A DNA stretch of 64,000 nucleotides from CADEEV01 sp964442185 (GCA_964442185.1 CAYTWT010000257.1:62001-126000); one strand, 5' to 3'; counted from the first letter of the stretch, positions 23,744 through 33,828 are shown. Numbers and translations: made by a program. The notes: generated by a model not told the origin, from the sequence alone.

Positions 23744-26700
23744 CACGCCGCCGGCTTTACCTCGTCGTTCTCGCGCTGTTGGCCCTCTTCGGCCTGCTCC
23801 GCGCGCCCCACGCCGTCCGCAGGCTGCTCGTCACCGGGCTCACGTCGTTCTTCCATCGACCGGTCTCCGTCTCCGAGGTTCGCCTGCATCTGTTCCCACT
23901 CCATGCCGAGGTGTTCGGCCTCCGCGTCGATGGCGAGCGTGCCGGGCCACCGTTTCTGGAAGTGGAGCGCTTGGTGGCGGTGCCGAGCTTCGCCCCGCTG
24001 TGGGGCCGGCGGGTGGTGCTGGCCCGGCTCACCATCGAGCGGCCAATCGTGCGGGTCAACGCCTGGGCTGCGGGCGGCGACGACATTCCAAGAATGAGCG
24101 CGGATGCGAGCGGAGCCGAGGGTCTCGACTTCCGGGTTCGGCGCCTCGAGATCGAGCATGGCGAGGTGATCCTGGACCACGAACGCATCCCCCTCTCCGT
24201 CGATCTCCCAGACTTTGGTGCGCGTCTGAGCGCGCGCCGCGCGGGCGTGCTCTTCGGCCACGTCGCGTTCGCACCCGGCCGCGTTCGCTTCGGCCAGCTT
24301 CCCGAGTTCCCGCTTGGCACCGAGTTCGACGTCGACGTCGACGGGCTGCGCCTCACGCTCGCCGCAGCCCACCTGCGAGGCGAAGGGACCGACCTCGCCT
24401 ATAGCGGGCAGCTGCAGCTGCGCTCGCCCCCCGAGGCGCGCTTCTTGATGAACGGGCGCCTGGACCTGGGTTTGCTCGACCGTCACGTCGTGCAAAGCGG
24501 ACTCGAGATCGGCGGCAGCGCCCGCTACCGCGGCACGCTCTCGTTCGTGAAGGGCGAGCTGCGCGCGCAAGGTCGCATCGAGGGCACGAACGCGCGTTTT
24601 CAGGGCGTGGCCGTCGACCGCTTCGGCGTCGAGGTGGAACGCTCCGACGGCGGCCTCAGGCTGCGCGGGCTCGAGCTCCAGACGCTCGGCGGGCGTACCC
24701 ATCTCGACGTCGAAGTGACGCCCGGTCGAGGCCCCGTTAGCGTAGCGGGTAGCGTCGAGGGGCTCGATGTCGAGGGCGTCCTGCGTGCGACCTTTGGCTA
24801 CGGCGCGTTGGATCTCGGCGCGGGCGCTTCGGGCGGCATGGAGTTGTCGTGGCCGCGCGGCCGGCCGCGCGAGGTCTCGGGGCGCATGGCGCTCGCCTTG
24901 CAGGCCGGCTCCGACGCGCGAACCCCGCTCTCCGGACGGCTCGAATGGCGCGCCGCAGCCGGCGTCCAGACGATTGAGAATGCCGATCTGCGGACCCCGC
25001 TCGGCGGCCTGCGACTGCGCGGACAGATTGCGGCCGACGATCGAACCGATCTCGACGTCGATGCGCAGAGCAGCGATCTCATCGCCGCCGACGAGCTCTT
25101 GCGGCGCGTGCAGCGAGCCCTGGGGGCGGCTCCGGGCTCGCCGCTGGGAGTGCGAGGCTCTGGGGAGTTCCGGGGCCGCTGGAGGGGTCGCCTCTCGGAT
25201 CCACTGTTCGAGGGTCGCTTCTCCGGCCGCAACCTCGAGCACCGTGGCGTCGCCTGGGGAAAAGCCGACTGGGCGGGTTCGGCGAGCGCCGACGAAGTGG
25301 TCTCCCACTCTCTCGTGCTGCGTCGAGCTGGCGGAGAGCTGTGGCTCGACGGTCGAACGGAAACGGGGAAGCTCGGCGCGAACGATGGCCTGGACGTGCG
25401 CGTGCGCTTTCGTGACTGGCCCGCCACCGACTTCATCCGGTCGCTCGACTCGGATCTCGATCTGATCGGCCTCGTCTCGGGCGAAGCCGAGGTCGAGGGC
25501 CGGCGGGGCATGCCCCAGGGCCGAGTCCACCTCACCGCCCGCGAGGGTCGCTTTGCCTCCGTGCCATTCGCGGATCTCGATCTGGAGCTCCAGCTCCGAG
25601 GCGACGTGACGGATGCCAGGGCTGGCCGCGCCCGAGTGGGCGGCGGAGATGTCTCATTCCACGGGACGCTGGCGGCGGGCGATGTGTACGATGGCGCTCT
25701 CGAGCTGCGAGGTGTGGGCCTCGACGATGCGCTCCCCGAGCTCGCGCCCGGCGTCCGCCTTGGCGGCCGGCTCTTCGGAGACCTGCAGTTGACGGGGTCG
25801 CTGGCGATGCCGCGCCTGGCAGGGCAGCTCTCGTCGCCCCGCCTGTTCCTCGGCGACGAGGGCCTCGGGGCGTTCGTTGCCACGCTCTCGGGCGAGGGCG
25901 ACGGCGATCTCGCGGTCGAGGCGAGCGTGCGCTCGCCGCGCGTCGCCGTCACGGCCTCCTGTCATCTGGCCCTCGGCGCACCCCATGAGACCGTGGCGCG
26001 GGTCTCCTTCAGCGACACCAGCCTCGACCCGTTTCTGCGCCTGTTGGCTCCGGCCCTCCCAACGGCCGCCGGCATTGTCAGCACCGGGGAGCTACGGATT
26101 GACGGTCCGCTGGATGACCCGCAGCGCCTGCGCGCAGAAGCCGTCCTCTCCGAGATCCAGCTCGCACTTCCAGACTACCCCGTGAAGAACGTGGAGCCGC
26201 TGCTGGTTCGCCTCGAGGCGGGCCGCGCGACACTCTCGGAGCTGCAGCTCGCGGGCGAGGGCACGAGCCTCTCGGTCCGCGGCAGCCTCGGCCTTCGCCC
26301 CGACGCGCCGCTCTCGATCGAGGCCCACGGCGACGCAGATCTGCGAACGCTCGCCACGGTCACTCGCCGCTTGCGCGGCCGCGGCGCGGCTCGCCTCGCG
26401 CTCACGGTCGATGGAACCCGGCTCGCCCCGCGCGTCGATGGGCGGCTCGACATCGAGGGCGCGGGCTTCCGCTGGCGGGGCTTTCCGCAGGGCCTCGACA
26501 GCGTCCGCGGCATGGTGCTTTTCAGCGAGTCGGCTGCGCACTTCGAGGCGGTGAAAGGCGCGCTCGGGGGCGGTGAGATAGAACTCACGGGGCGAGCCGC
26601 GTATGCCGCGGGACGGCTCCAGTCCTTCGAGGTTCTGGGTGCGGGGCAGGGCCTGTCGCTGCGCTATCCCGAGGGCCTGCGCGCGAGCGTCGATGCCGAG

Positions 26701-27594
26701 CTGCGGCTGTTCGGCGACGCGACCTCGCAGTGGCTGACCGGCGCGATCGATGTGGCCCAGGCCACCTGGACCCGACGCTACGACGTAGCCTCGGAGCTGC
26801 TGGCCATCCGGCACGCGGGACTCGCTACAGCCTCGCTCGGGGGCGGCGTGCGCTACGACATCCGGATCCGGGCCCCGGGGACGCTCGGCCTGGACAACAA
26901 TCTCGCGAGTCTTTCGGCGCGCGCCGAGCTACAGCTTCAGGGCACCTCGGATGCGCCCGTGCTGCTGGGGCGGGCCGAGATCGACCGCGGGCGCGTGTAC
27001 TTTCTCGGCACGACCTACGTGATTCGCAGCGGCAGCGTCGACTTCACGAACCCGCAGCAAATCGACCCGCTCTTCGACATAGAGGCGGAGGCTCGCGTCC
27101 GCTCGTATCGCGTCAGCCTGAAGATGAACGGCACCCTCGAGCGGATCTTCCCGACGCTCACCTCGGACCCGCCGCTCTCGGCGGTGCAGATCCTGAACCT
27201 ACTGGCGGGCTCCGAGTGGGGCGCCGAGGCGAGTCCCTCCCAGTCCCAGGTGGACTCGACGCGGCTCGCGGCTACCGGCGCGGCGACCCTCGCCGCCGGG
27301 CGGATCTCCGAGCAGGTGGGGCTCGAGCGGGGCGCCGAGCGCTTCCTGGGACTCAACCGCTTCTCGATCGACCCCTCGGTCGTGCGCGGCGGCGTGACGA
27401 ACCCGAGCGCGCGGTTGACGCTGGGCAAGCGCATCACCTCCGACTTCAGCGTCCTCTATTCCGTCGACCTGCGCGGTACCGACGAGCGGTTGCTTTCCAT
27501 GGAGTACACGCTCTCCGACAAGCTGTCCGTGCTCCTGACGGCGGCCCAGCCGGGCGGGGTCGGTTTCGACCTGCGGCTGAGACATTCGCGCTGA
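23740..27594 (+). CDS. tamB: TamB-like translocation and assembly / lipid-transport protein
   Basis: 1284 residues. A single N-terminal transmembrane helix (YLVVLALLALFGLL) anchors a long, repetitive beta-rich AsmA-like body. The C-terminal DUF490 domain is clear from GRAEIDRGRVYFLGTTYVIR, SGSVDFTNPQQIDPLFDIEA and PPLSAVQILNLLAGSEWG. TamB-type proteins bridge inner and outer membranes and carry phospholipids or help barrel assembly with a BamA-like partner. The partner gene follows immediately, with a one-base TGATG overlap. The GTG start overlaps the preceding carrier-protein stop. Confidence 0.93.
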   Translation: MTRRRLYLVVLALLALFGLLRAPHAVRRLLVTGLTSFFHRPVSVSEVRLHLFPLHAEVFGLRVDGERAGPPFLEVERLVAVPSFAPLWGRRVVLARLTIERPIVRVNAWAAGGDDIPRMSADASGAEGLDFRVRRLEIEHGEVILDHERIPLSVDLPDFGARLSARRAGVLFGHVAFAPGRVRFGQLPEFPLGTEFDVDVDGLRLTLAAAHLRGEGTDLAYSGQLQLRSPPEARFLMNGRLDLGLLDRHVVQSGLEIGGSARYRGTLSFVKGELRAQGRIEGTNARFQGVAVDRFGVEVERSDGGLRLRGLELQTLGGRTHLDVEVTPGRGPVSVAGSVEGLDVEGVLRATFGYGALDLGAGASGGMELSWPRGRPREVSGRMALALQAGSDARTPLSGRLEWRAAAGVQTIENADLRTPLGGLRLRGQIAADDRTDLDVDAQSSDLIAADELLRRVQRALGAAPGSPLGVRGSGEFRGRWRGRLSDPLFEGRFSGRNLEHRGVAWGKADWAGSASADEVVSHSLVLRRAGGELWLDGRTETGKLGANDGLDVRVRFRDWPATDFIRSLDSDLDLIGLVSGEAEVEGRRGMPQGRVHLTAREGRFASVPFADLDLELQLRGDVTDARAGRARVGGGDVSFHGTLAAGDVYDGALELRGVGLDDALPELAPGVRLGGRLFGDLQLTGSLAMPRLAGQLSSPRLFLGDEGLGAFVATLSGEGDGDLAVEASVRSPRVAVTASCHLALGAPHETVARVSFSDTSLDPFLRLLAPALPTAAGIVSTGELRIDGPLDDPQRLRAEAVLSEIQLALPDYPVKNVEPLLVRLEAGRATLSELQLAGEGTSLSVRGSLGLRPDAPLSIEAHGDADLRTLATVTRRLRGRGAARLALTVDGTRLAPRVDGRLDIEGAGFRWRGFPQGLDSVRGMVLFSESAAHFEAVKGALGGGEIELTGRAAYAAGRLQSFEVLGAGQGLSLRYPEGLRASVDAELRLFGDATSQWLTGAIDVAQATWTRRYDVASELLAIRHAGLATASLGGGVRYDIRIRAPGTLGLDNNLASLSARAELQLQGTSDAPVLLGRAEIDRGRVYFLGTTYVIRSGSVDFTNPQQIDPLFDIEAEARVRSYRVSLKMNGTLERIFPTLTSDPPLSAVQILNLLAGSEWGAEASPSQSQVDSTRLAATGAATLAAGRISEQVGLERGAERFLGLNRFSIDPSVVRGGVTNPSARLTLGKRITSDFSVLYSVDLRGTDERLLSMEYTLSDKLSVLLTAAQPGGVGFDLRLRHSR

Positions 27595-30218
27595 TGGGCG
27601 GGCTCTTCGCACTGTGGCTGTTGCTCCTGCTGCCTGACGGCGAGGCTCCGCTCGCAGGCGTGTCCCTCGAGGTTCCAGCCGCAGAGCGCGTACGGTTGTC
27701 GAACTACCTGGGCCTCGAAGCGGGACAGGCGCTTCGCCCCGAGGCGGTCCGCGCCGCCGTCGAACGGCTCTACGCCACGGGCGAGTTCGCCGACGTCATC
27801 GTCGAAAGGCTCGAAGGTGACATCGGGCCGGAGCTGATTTTTCGAACCACACCCGCGCCGCGGCTCGGGCGCGTCCGGGTCGTAGGGGACGCGGTCCTCT
27901 CTTCGGGGGCGATCCGGAAGATCGCGCGGCTCGTGGCCGGAGAGCCGCTGTGGCCCGCCCGTTTGGACGCGGCCTCCCAGGCCGTGGCTGTGGCCCTCGT
28001 GGAGCGCGGCTTCCTCGAAGCACGGGTCAGCGCCGAGGCTCGCGACTCGGAGAGTCTTGCCGACGCTGTTTTCACCGTGGCAGCGGGCCCACACGTTCGC
28101 GTGCGCGCTGTCTCGATTGAAGGCGCTCCGTCGGGCCAGGTCGCGGGACTGCGCAGCCTGGCGCGCCCGCCACCGGGCGAGCCGTTTCGACGCGAACTCG
28201 CCCGCAAGGCCGCGGAAAAGATGGGGCGACGCCTGGTCGAGGCAGGACATTGGCGTGCGCAGGTAGGCGTGCGCGAGAGCTACGATCCGCTTGCGTCCCT
28301 GATGACGCTCGCCTTCGCCGTGGAGGCCGGCCCGACGCTGCGACTCGAGTTCCGGGGCGAGCGGCCCGCGGCGGGGCTGCGCGGAGCGATCGAAGGATTG
28401 CTGCTCGCAGGGGCCGGTGGTCCTGACGCAATCGACGAAGGCGGCGAGAGAATCGAGGACGAGTTCCGGCTGCGCGGGTATCGGAGCGTCGAGGTGACCC
28501 ACTGGATCGAGCCGGGGCCGGGGGGCGAAGGCGTGGTCTACGAGATCCGCCCAGGACCGGCATCGAGCATCGCCTCGCTCCGGGTGCTCGGCACGCCGCC
28601 CGACTTTCCTTTCGTCCCGGCTCTCGTCTTGCCCGCGCCCCTGGAGGAGCGGCGGGTGGAGGCCGAGGCCGGCCATCTTCAGCAGGCCCTCGAAGCGGAC
28701 GGCTACCCCGATGCGAAGGTTGCGGCCGAGACGCCCGAAGGCGGAGGGCCGATCCCCGTGGTGCTGCGCGCCCAACCCGGCCCCCGCGTTCTGGTGGCCG
28801 CCATGAAGATCGATTCGCCACCTGGCGTGACCGAGCCGAGCGCGCCGCTGCGGGAGTTGCGCACCCACGTGGGACAGCCCTACCGCCTTCGGGACCTCGC
28901 ATTCGACCGCAACACACTGCTGACCGCCTGGCGCAACGCCGGCTATGCCCAGGTGGTGATCGAGCCCGCGGTATCGCTCTCCGAAGATCGGAGCGCGGCG
29001 AGCGTCGTGCTGAGGGTGATCCCAGGCGCTCGCGTCGACATCGACCGGATCATCATCGCTGGCCTCACGCGAACTCACGAAACCGTCGTGCGGCGTGAGC
29101 TGCTGGTCAAGGAGCACGCGCCCCTGGGGCGCTCCGATCTGCTCGACAGCCAGCGCCGTCTCGGCGCCCTGGGCCTGTTCCGACGCCTCTCGATCACGGA
29201 GCTTCCCGAGGACGAGCCCGGCAAGCGGAGCCTCGTCGTTGCGGCCGAGGAAGGCCCGGCCACGACTTTCGCGTACGGCCTCGGCTATGCCGAGCGCGAC
29301 TTGCTGCGCGGCAGCCTCGAAGCGACGCGACGCAATCTCGGCGGCATGGACCGCACACTGTCGGCCTTTCTCCGAGCCAGCTTCCGCGCGACGCGCGTGT
29401 TCGTCTCGTACAAGGAGCCGTATCTGCTCGGGCGGCGCCACGAGCTGTTCGTGACCGGCTTCCGCGAGGAGGAAGCACGCCCGGGCTTCGACTACATCCG
29501 CGGCGGCGGCCTGCTCCAGACGGGCTTCGCGCTGTCCACGGAGCGCAGCCTGGTGCTTCGCTACTCCTACGAGAAGACCGATACCTTCAACGTGACGGTG
29601 CCCGAGGACGAGGTGGACCGCCAGTTCCAGCAGGCGACCTTCTCCGGCCCCTCGACCTCGCTCCTCGACGACACCCGGGACGATCCGCTGGACCCGCAGC
29701 GGGGCCGTTTCTTCGGGGCAGACCTGCGTTTCTCCTCGGACGCGTTGGGCGGGGACAGCTTCGTGAAGGGCTCGCTCCAGCTCTCGACCTATCGCCGGGC
29801 CACCTCCCGCGCGCTCCTCGCGTTCTCGACGCGCGTCGGCTTGTCGCGGACCTTCGGCTTCAAGACACCCACGCGCCTGCCCTTACCCGAGCGCTTCTTC
29901 GCGGGCGGGGACTTCAGCCTGCGCGGCTTCCCGATCGACGGAGTCGACGAGGCTGGCGGCGACGGTCTGCTGCTCGGCAGCGTGGAGCTGCGCTTCGACG
30001 TGAGCCGGGCCATCTCACTGGCCGCGTTCGCGGATGCGGGCAACGTCTACGCCTTCGTCCAGGACATCGATCTGGGGGACACGCGAGAGAGCGCCGGCGT
30101 GGGCGTGCGCTACAAGACGGCCTTCGGCCCGTTGCGTGTGGACTGGGCCTTCAAGCTCGACCGCCAGCCCGGCGAATCGGCGTCGCGCCTGCATATCGCG
30201 GTGGGCCATGCGTTCTGA
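27594..30218 (+). CDS. BamA/TamA-family outer-membrane protein with multiple POTRA domains
   Basis: 874 residues. A hydrophobic leader (MGGLFALWLLLLLPDG) is followed by about 500 residues of POTRA-type repeats (for example GRVRVVGDAVLSSGAIRKI; VDIDRIIIAGLTRTHETVVR). The C-terminal barrel includes FAYGLGYAERDLLRGSLEA, the substrate-loop motif DFSLRGFPIDG and a terminal aromatic signature (HIAVGHAF). It is longer than TamA and has more POTRA units than I can count confidently. It probably works with the adjacent TamB-like protein in outer-membrane biogenesis. The ATG overlaps the tamB stop by one base. Confidence 0.93.
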   Translation: MGGLFALWLLLLLPDGEAPLAGVSLEVPAAERVRLSNYLGLEAGQALRPEAVRAAVERLYATGEFADVIVERLEGDIGPELIFRTTPAPRLGRVRVVGDAVLSSGAIRKIARLVAGEPLWPARLDAASQAVAVALVERGFLEARVSAEARDSESLADAVFTVAAGPHVRVRAVSIEGAPSGQVAGLRSLARPPPGEPFRRELARKAAEKMGRRLVEAGHWRAQVGVRESYDPLASLMTLAFAVEAGPTLRLEFRGERPAAGLRGAIEGLLLAGAGGPDAIDEGGERIEDEFRLRGYRSVEVTHWIEPGPGGEGVVYEIRPGPASSIASLRVLGTPPDFPFVPALVLPAPLEERRVEAEAGHLQQALEADGYPDAKVAAETPEGGGPIPVVLRAQPGPRVLVAAMKIDSPPGVTEPSAPLRELRTHVGQPYRLRDLAFDRNTLLTAWRNAGYAQVVIEPAVSLSEDRSAASVVLRVIPGARVDIDRIIIAGLTRTHETVVRRELLVKEHAPLGRSDLLDSQRRLGALGLFRRLSITELPEDEPGKRSLVVAAEEGPATTFAYGLGYAERDLLRGSLEATRRNLGGMDRTLSAFLRASFRATRVFVSYKEPYLLGRRHELFVTGFREEEARPGFDYIRGGGLLQTGFALSTERSLVLRYSYEKTDTFNVTVPEDEVDRQFQQATFSGPSTSLLDDTRDDPLDPQRGRFFGADLRFSSDALGGDSFVKGSLQLSTYRRATSRALLAFSTRVGLSRTFGFKTPTRLPLPERFFAGGDFSLRGFPIDGVDEAGGDGLLLGSVELRFDVSRAISLAAFADAGNVYAFVQDIDLGDTRESAGVGVRYKTAFGPLRVDWAFKLDRQPGESASRLHIAVGHAF

Positions 30219-30786
30219 TTCGCGAGGGCTCCGGCTGGCCCTCCTGGCCGCAGCCGGTCTCCTGGCCACGCCCGTCCGAGGCGAGGTGATCGAGAGGATC
30301 GTCGCGGTGGTCGACGAACGGCCGTTGCTGCTGAGCGAAGTCCTGACCCGCGAGCGCCTGCGGGACCTGGAACGCGCGGCCTCGATCGAGGCGCTGATCG
30401 ACGAGGAGCTGATGTTTCGCGAAGCCGCGCGCCTGCCCCAGGCGAGCCCCACGGAGGCGGAGGCCGAGAGCGCCTGCGCCAATCTGAAGCAGCGCGCGGG
30501 CGCGCACGCGGCCGGGCTCTCCGACAGCAGCCTGTGCCGGATCGCCAGGCGCGAGGCCACGATCCTCAAGTACGCCGCGTTCCGTTTCGCTCCGCAGGTT
30601 CGCGTCGAGGACGACGAGCTCCGCCAAGCCTATGACACCGAGTATGCCGGCCGGGTCGATGCGCCAGGCTTCGCAGAGGCAGCCTCCGCCTTGCGGGCAA
30701 GCCTCACCGACCGTCGCCTCGGCGATCGCATCGAGGCCTGGGTCACGGAGCTGCGGGCCGCCGCGCGCATTCGTTACAATCGATAG
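30208..30786 (+). CDS. SurA N-terminal chaperone-domain protein without PPIase domain
   Basis: 192 residues. After a signal-peptide-like leader (RLALLAAAGLLATPVRG) comes EVIERIVAVVDERPLLLSE and IEALIDEELMFREAARL, the SurA-N/PpiC chaperone start. The parvulin prolyl-isomerase domain that follows in SurA is absent; the protein ends after another helical segment. It may be a periplasmic chaperone for outer-membrane proteins, matching its place behind the barrel-assembly genes. The ATG overlaps the upstream stop by 11 bases. Its 3' end overlaps the convergent glycosyltransferase gene by 13 bases. Confidence 0.8.
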   Translation: MRSDSRGLRLALLAAAGLLATPVRGEVIERIVAVVDERPLLLSEVLTRERLRDLERAASIEALIDEELMFREAARLPQASPTEAEAESACANLKQRAGAHAAGLSDSSLCRIARREATILKYAAFRFAPQVRVEDDELRQAYDTEYAGRVDAPGFAEAASALRASLTDRRLGDRIEAWVTELRAAARIRYNR

Positions 30787-31493
30787 AGCCCGCGCAGGTC
30801 GTTGGCCCGGATCCGGAACAGGTCCGCGAAGGCGACCGCCCCACGCCAGGCCGAGACGCGTGTCGCGGCGTCGTTGCGCCAACGGACTGGGACCTGGGCG
30901 ATCCTGAGGCCACGCTTGCGCGCGATGAACAGGGCCTCCACGTCGAACGAGAAACCATTGAGGCGCGCAGGGCCGAAAGCCGTCTCGGCCGCCCTGCCGG
31001 TGAAGAGCTTGAAGCCGCACTGCGTGTCCTCGATCCCCGGCACTGCGAGGATTCGGACCAGGCGGTTGAAGAAGCGTCCGGCGGCTTCACGGAAGAACGA
31101 CTGATGCACCTCGATCTGGGCGCCGGGCAGGGCGCGCGAGGCGATCACCACGTCGAACCCCTCGTCCATCCGGGCGGCGAGTCGGTCCAGTTCTTCGATC
31201 GGCGTCGAGAGATCGGCGTCGGTCATGAGCCGCCGCGCGCCACGTGCCACGAGCATGGCGCGGCGTGCCGCGTGGCCCTTGCCCCGGTTCGGCCCCCCCG
31301 TCAAGACCAAGGTTCCGGGTCCGCCGGCTTCCCGTGCGCGCGCAGCCGTCGCGTCGGTCGAGCCGTCGTCGGCGACCACGATCTCGCAATCGAGGCCGCG
31401 GCCAAGGGCGTACTCGCGAATCCGAGCGAGCGTCGGCGGCAGGCGTTCTGCCTCGTTATAGGCCGGGATCACTATCGAGAGCGCGGGACTCAC
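30774..31493 (-). CDS. GT2 glycosyltransferase, dolichyl-phosphate-glucose synthase-like
   Basis: 239 residues. The GT-A core shows LSIVIPAYNEAERLPPTL, VVADDGSTDAT and the DxD-like MTDADLSTP, then QCGFKLFTG and FDVEALFIARKRGLRI. This pattern matches dolichyl/polyprenyl-phosphate beta-glucosyltransferases, which load a sugar onto a lipid phosphate for GT-C enzymes. No C-terminal membrane helices are present. The GTG start overlaps the upstream glycosyltransferase stop (GTGA). It could supply donors to the polytopic GT-C-like proteins encoded nearby; this is inference. Confidence 0.9.
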   Translation of the reverse strand: MSPALSIVIPAYNEAERLPPTLARIREYALGRGLDCEIVVADDGSTDATAARAREAGGPGTLVLTGGPNRGKGHAARRAMLVARGARRLMTDADLSTPIEELDRLAARMDEGFDVVIASRALPGAQIEVHQSFFREAAGRFFNRLVRILAVPGIEDTQCGFKLFTGRAAETAFGPARLNGFSFDVEALFIARKRGLRIAQVPVRWRNDAATRVSAWRGAVAFADLFRIRANDLRGLYRL

Positions 31494-32788
31494 AGAGGCT
31501 TCTTCGAGAGCGGGGCGAGGAGCGGCTCGACGTCGAGCGACAGCCCCGCGAGGCCCAGGTCGTGCGCGGACCAGCGCACCTCGTCGAGCAGGTAGGCGCT
31601 GAGGCTCCCTACGTCGGGGCGCAGCGCGGCGACCCTTCCCTTCAGGCGCTCTCGGTCGCGGAACACGTCCTGAAGAAAGTGCGCCAGCGCGCGGGCCGTG
31701 TTCCCGAGGTCGTGATGGGCGAGGACGTGGGCTCGCGCCAGTCGCCCGAGGCTCTCGCGCAGGCCCGCGTCCTCGACGAGCCGTGAAAGCAGCGCCTCGA
31801 GGCCGGCCGCGCTGCCGGGACCGGGATCGACAGGAACGACCACACCTTCGGGGAACGCTTCGGCCGCGGGTGTCCCTGCCGTCACGAGCACTGGCCGCCC
31901 TACGCCGAGCGCGCGCAGCAGCGCGCCCGACATCTCGCCGTGGCTCGGGAAGCGCAGCGCGAGGACGACATCGGCGGCCACGAGATGGCGGATGAAGTCT
32001 TCGAGGCTGAGCCGGCCTGTGACCGTGAGGCCGCTCCCCAGGCCGGAGCTGCGCGCCCAGTTCTCGAGAGGCAGGTCCTTCTCCACGGCCCCAGCCACGA
32101 CCAGTTGGAGCTGCGGATGGCGCGCGCGCAAACGAGCAACCACTGGCACGGCGAGCTCGAGTTGCTTCGAGCGCGTGGCGAGCCCCGGCGCTGTGACCAC
32201 GAAGGCGGCCTCAGGCAGGCCCAGGGCGCTTCGCGCTTCGGCCCGCGTCGGGAGCGGATCGAGAGACAGCGACAGGTGGTGGGGCAGCGCCAGTACCGGA
32301 CGATCCCGCAGGCGTAGCGTGGCGCGCGCTGCCACACTGGGCGTGAGGGCGACGACCCCGAGGCTCGCCTCGAGCACCCGATCGTTCAGCGGATACAGGG
32401 CAGGCCACAGCTCGCCGCCCAGCGCCCGGGCGACCTGTCTTCCGACGAACGTGCCCGCCTCCCCGTGGGCGCGGCGCATCTCGCGCAGATAGGCCGGCGT
32501 GTCGCCATGCTCGACAGTTTCCGAGAGCACCAGGTGATGCAGGCTCCAGTCGTGGAGCAGCACGACGCCCGGCCGGGCCAGGGCAGCGCGATAGGCGAAA
32601 CCATGGGCAGGTGAGTTGCCGAGGTGGTACAGCTCGAGGTCCGCCGCGGGCGGCGCTCCGGCCTGGCCCTCGGAAAGGCGCGTGACGCTGGCGTAGGCAG
32701 CCAACGCTTGGGCCTGCTCGGCCGCGTAGTCGGCGACGCCCGAGGGCGACGGAGGCCACGGCGCCCAGACGTTGAGGCGCAGGCTCAC
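31490..32788 (-). CDS. GT4-type glycosyltransferase
   Basis: 432 residues. The GT-B fold begins SLRLNVWAPWPPSPSGVADY, a start shared with GT4 enzymes acting on complex glycans. The donor domain shows LVVAGAVEKDLPLENW, and the late acidic segment RFPSHGEMSGALLRALGVGR resembles the EX7E sugar-nucleotide region with a partly changed sequence. About 60 extra residues at the C-terminus contain no known motif. The GTG start overlaps the stop of the next GT gene by four bases. Sugar and acceptor are unknown. Confidence 0.85.
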   Translation of the reverse strand: MSLRLNVWAPWPPSPSGVADYAAEQAQALAAYASVTRLSEGQAGAPPAADLELYHLGNSPAHGFAYRAALARPGVVLLHDWSLHHLVLSETVEHGDTPAYLREMRRAHGEAGTFVGRQVARALGGELWPALYPLNDRVLEASLGVVALTPSVAARATLRLRDRPVLALPHHLSLSLDPLPTRAEARSALGLPEAAFVVTAPGLATRSKQLELAVPVVARLRARHPQLQLVVAGAVEKDLPLENWARSSGLGSGLTVTGRLSLEDFIRHLVAADVVLALRFPSHGEMSGALLRALGVGRPVLVTAGTPAAEAFPEGVVVPVDPGPGSAAGLEALLSRLVEDAGLRESLGRLARAHVLAHHDLGNTARALAHFLQDVFRDRERLKGRVAALRPDVGSLSAYLLDEVRWSAHDLGLAGLSLDVEPLLAPLSKKPL

Positions 32789-33828
32789 AGGCCCTCGGTG
32801 AGCACGTCGATCACGTGATCCCAAGTGATGTCCTGAACACGGACCCGGCCCGCCTCGCCCATCTCGCGCAGGCGCCTCTCGGGCAGCGCGAAGAGCCAAT
32901 CGATGCCCGCGGCGATCGCCGCAGCTTCCGGCGCGGTGACGACACCGTTCTCGCCATTCGTCACGAACTCGAGCGGGCCGCCAGCATCGGTGGTCGTCAC
33001 GAGAGGCTTGCCGGAGAGGAAGGCCTCGACGGTTACATAGCCGTAGTCCTCGTTGAGTGGCGCGTAGTACGCCGCGCGGCAGCCGGCGTACAGCTCGAGC
33101 AGCGCGTCGTCCGTCACATAACCGAGCAGCTCCACGCGGTCGCCGATTCCGAGCTGTTCGATCTGGCTGCGCAGCTCGCCCTCGATTGGGCCCGTGCCCG
33201 CGAGCTTGAGGCGGGCGCCAGAGCGCACATGCTTCATGGCGCCTAGGGCCAGCTCGAGCCGCTTCAGGCGGTCCAGGCGCCCGGCATAGAAGAGGTAGTC
33301 GCCGAAGCCGTGGCTGCGATACCGACCAAGGTGTTGCGGCGGAGGGTACAGCGCCGTGCTGGCCAGGCCGTTGAACTGGCCCAGCCGGTTGGCCACGTTC
33401 TGCGAGATCGTGTAGATGCGCCGGCACTCCGAAAGCGCCGACGTGTCCATGCGCTGAATCGCCTCGCGCACCTGCTGGTCGTCCGGGCTTGCGGTGAAGG
33501 AGCAATACGGCGTGCCGTAGAGGTCGTAGACCTCGCGGTGCTGGTGGAAGAGCCACGCGACCTTGCGTGGATGCCGCACCAGATAGCTCGGGAACTTGGT
33601 AGGGATCACCAGGTCCACCGGCGTGCCGTTCGATTCGGTCACGTCGATGAGACGCCAGGCCAGCGCTTGCCGGACAAGCTCGGACACCGGGTACCACTTG
33701 AAGGGCACGTTCGCGACGTCGACCTTGAAGCCCCGCCGCTCCAGGTTCTGGCGCAGCTCGGAGACCAGGATTTCGGCCCCGCCCACGATGAACGGGGCCT
33801 GGACCGCGCACACGAGAACGGTCCTCAT
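32785..33828 (-). CDS. GT4-type glycosyltransferase
   Basis: 347 residues with a GT-B fold: N-terminal APFIVGGAEILVSEL and FPSYLVRHPRKVAWLFHQHR, and donor motifs FYAGRLDRLKRLELALGAM and APLNEDYGYVTVEAFLSGKP (EX7E). It is clearly a paralogue of the divergent gene at 34539 (shared FPSY-RHP, WLFH, EDYG, TTxDAGGPLEFV). The ATG overlaps the preceding coiled-coil gene stop (ATGA). Confidence 0.92.
   Translation of the reverse strand: MRTVLVCAVQAPFIVGGAEILVSELRQNLERRGFKVDVANVPFKWYPVSELVRQALAWRLIDVTESNGTPVDLVIPTKFPSYLVRHPRKVAWLFHQHREVYDLYGTPYCSFTASPDDQQVREAIQRMDTSALSECRRIYTISQNVANRLGQFNGLASTALYPPPQHLGRYRSHGFGDYLFYAGRLDRLKRLELALGAMKHVRSGARLKLAGTGPIEGELRSQIEQLGIGDRVELLGYVTDDALLELYAGCRAAYYAPLNEDYGYVTVEAFLSGKPLVTTTDAGGPLEFVTNGENGVVTAPEAAAIAAGIDWLFALPERRLREMGEAGRVRVQDITWDHVIDVLTEGL

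Noticed and set aside
27456..29441. Long minus-strand open frame opposite the BamA-like gene
   Set aside because: Antisense to a confident barrel protein, and the translation is arginine/glutamate/glutamine-rich without a domain.
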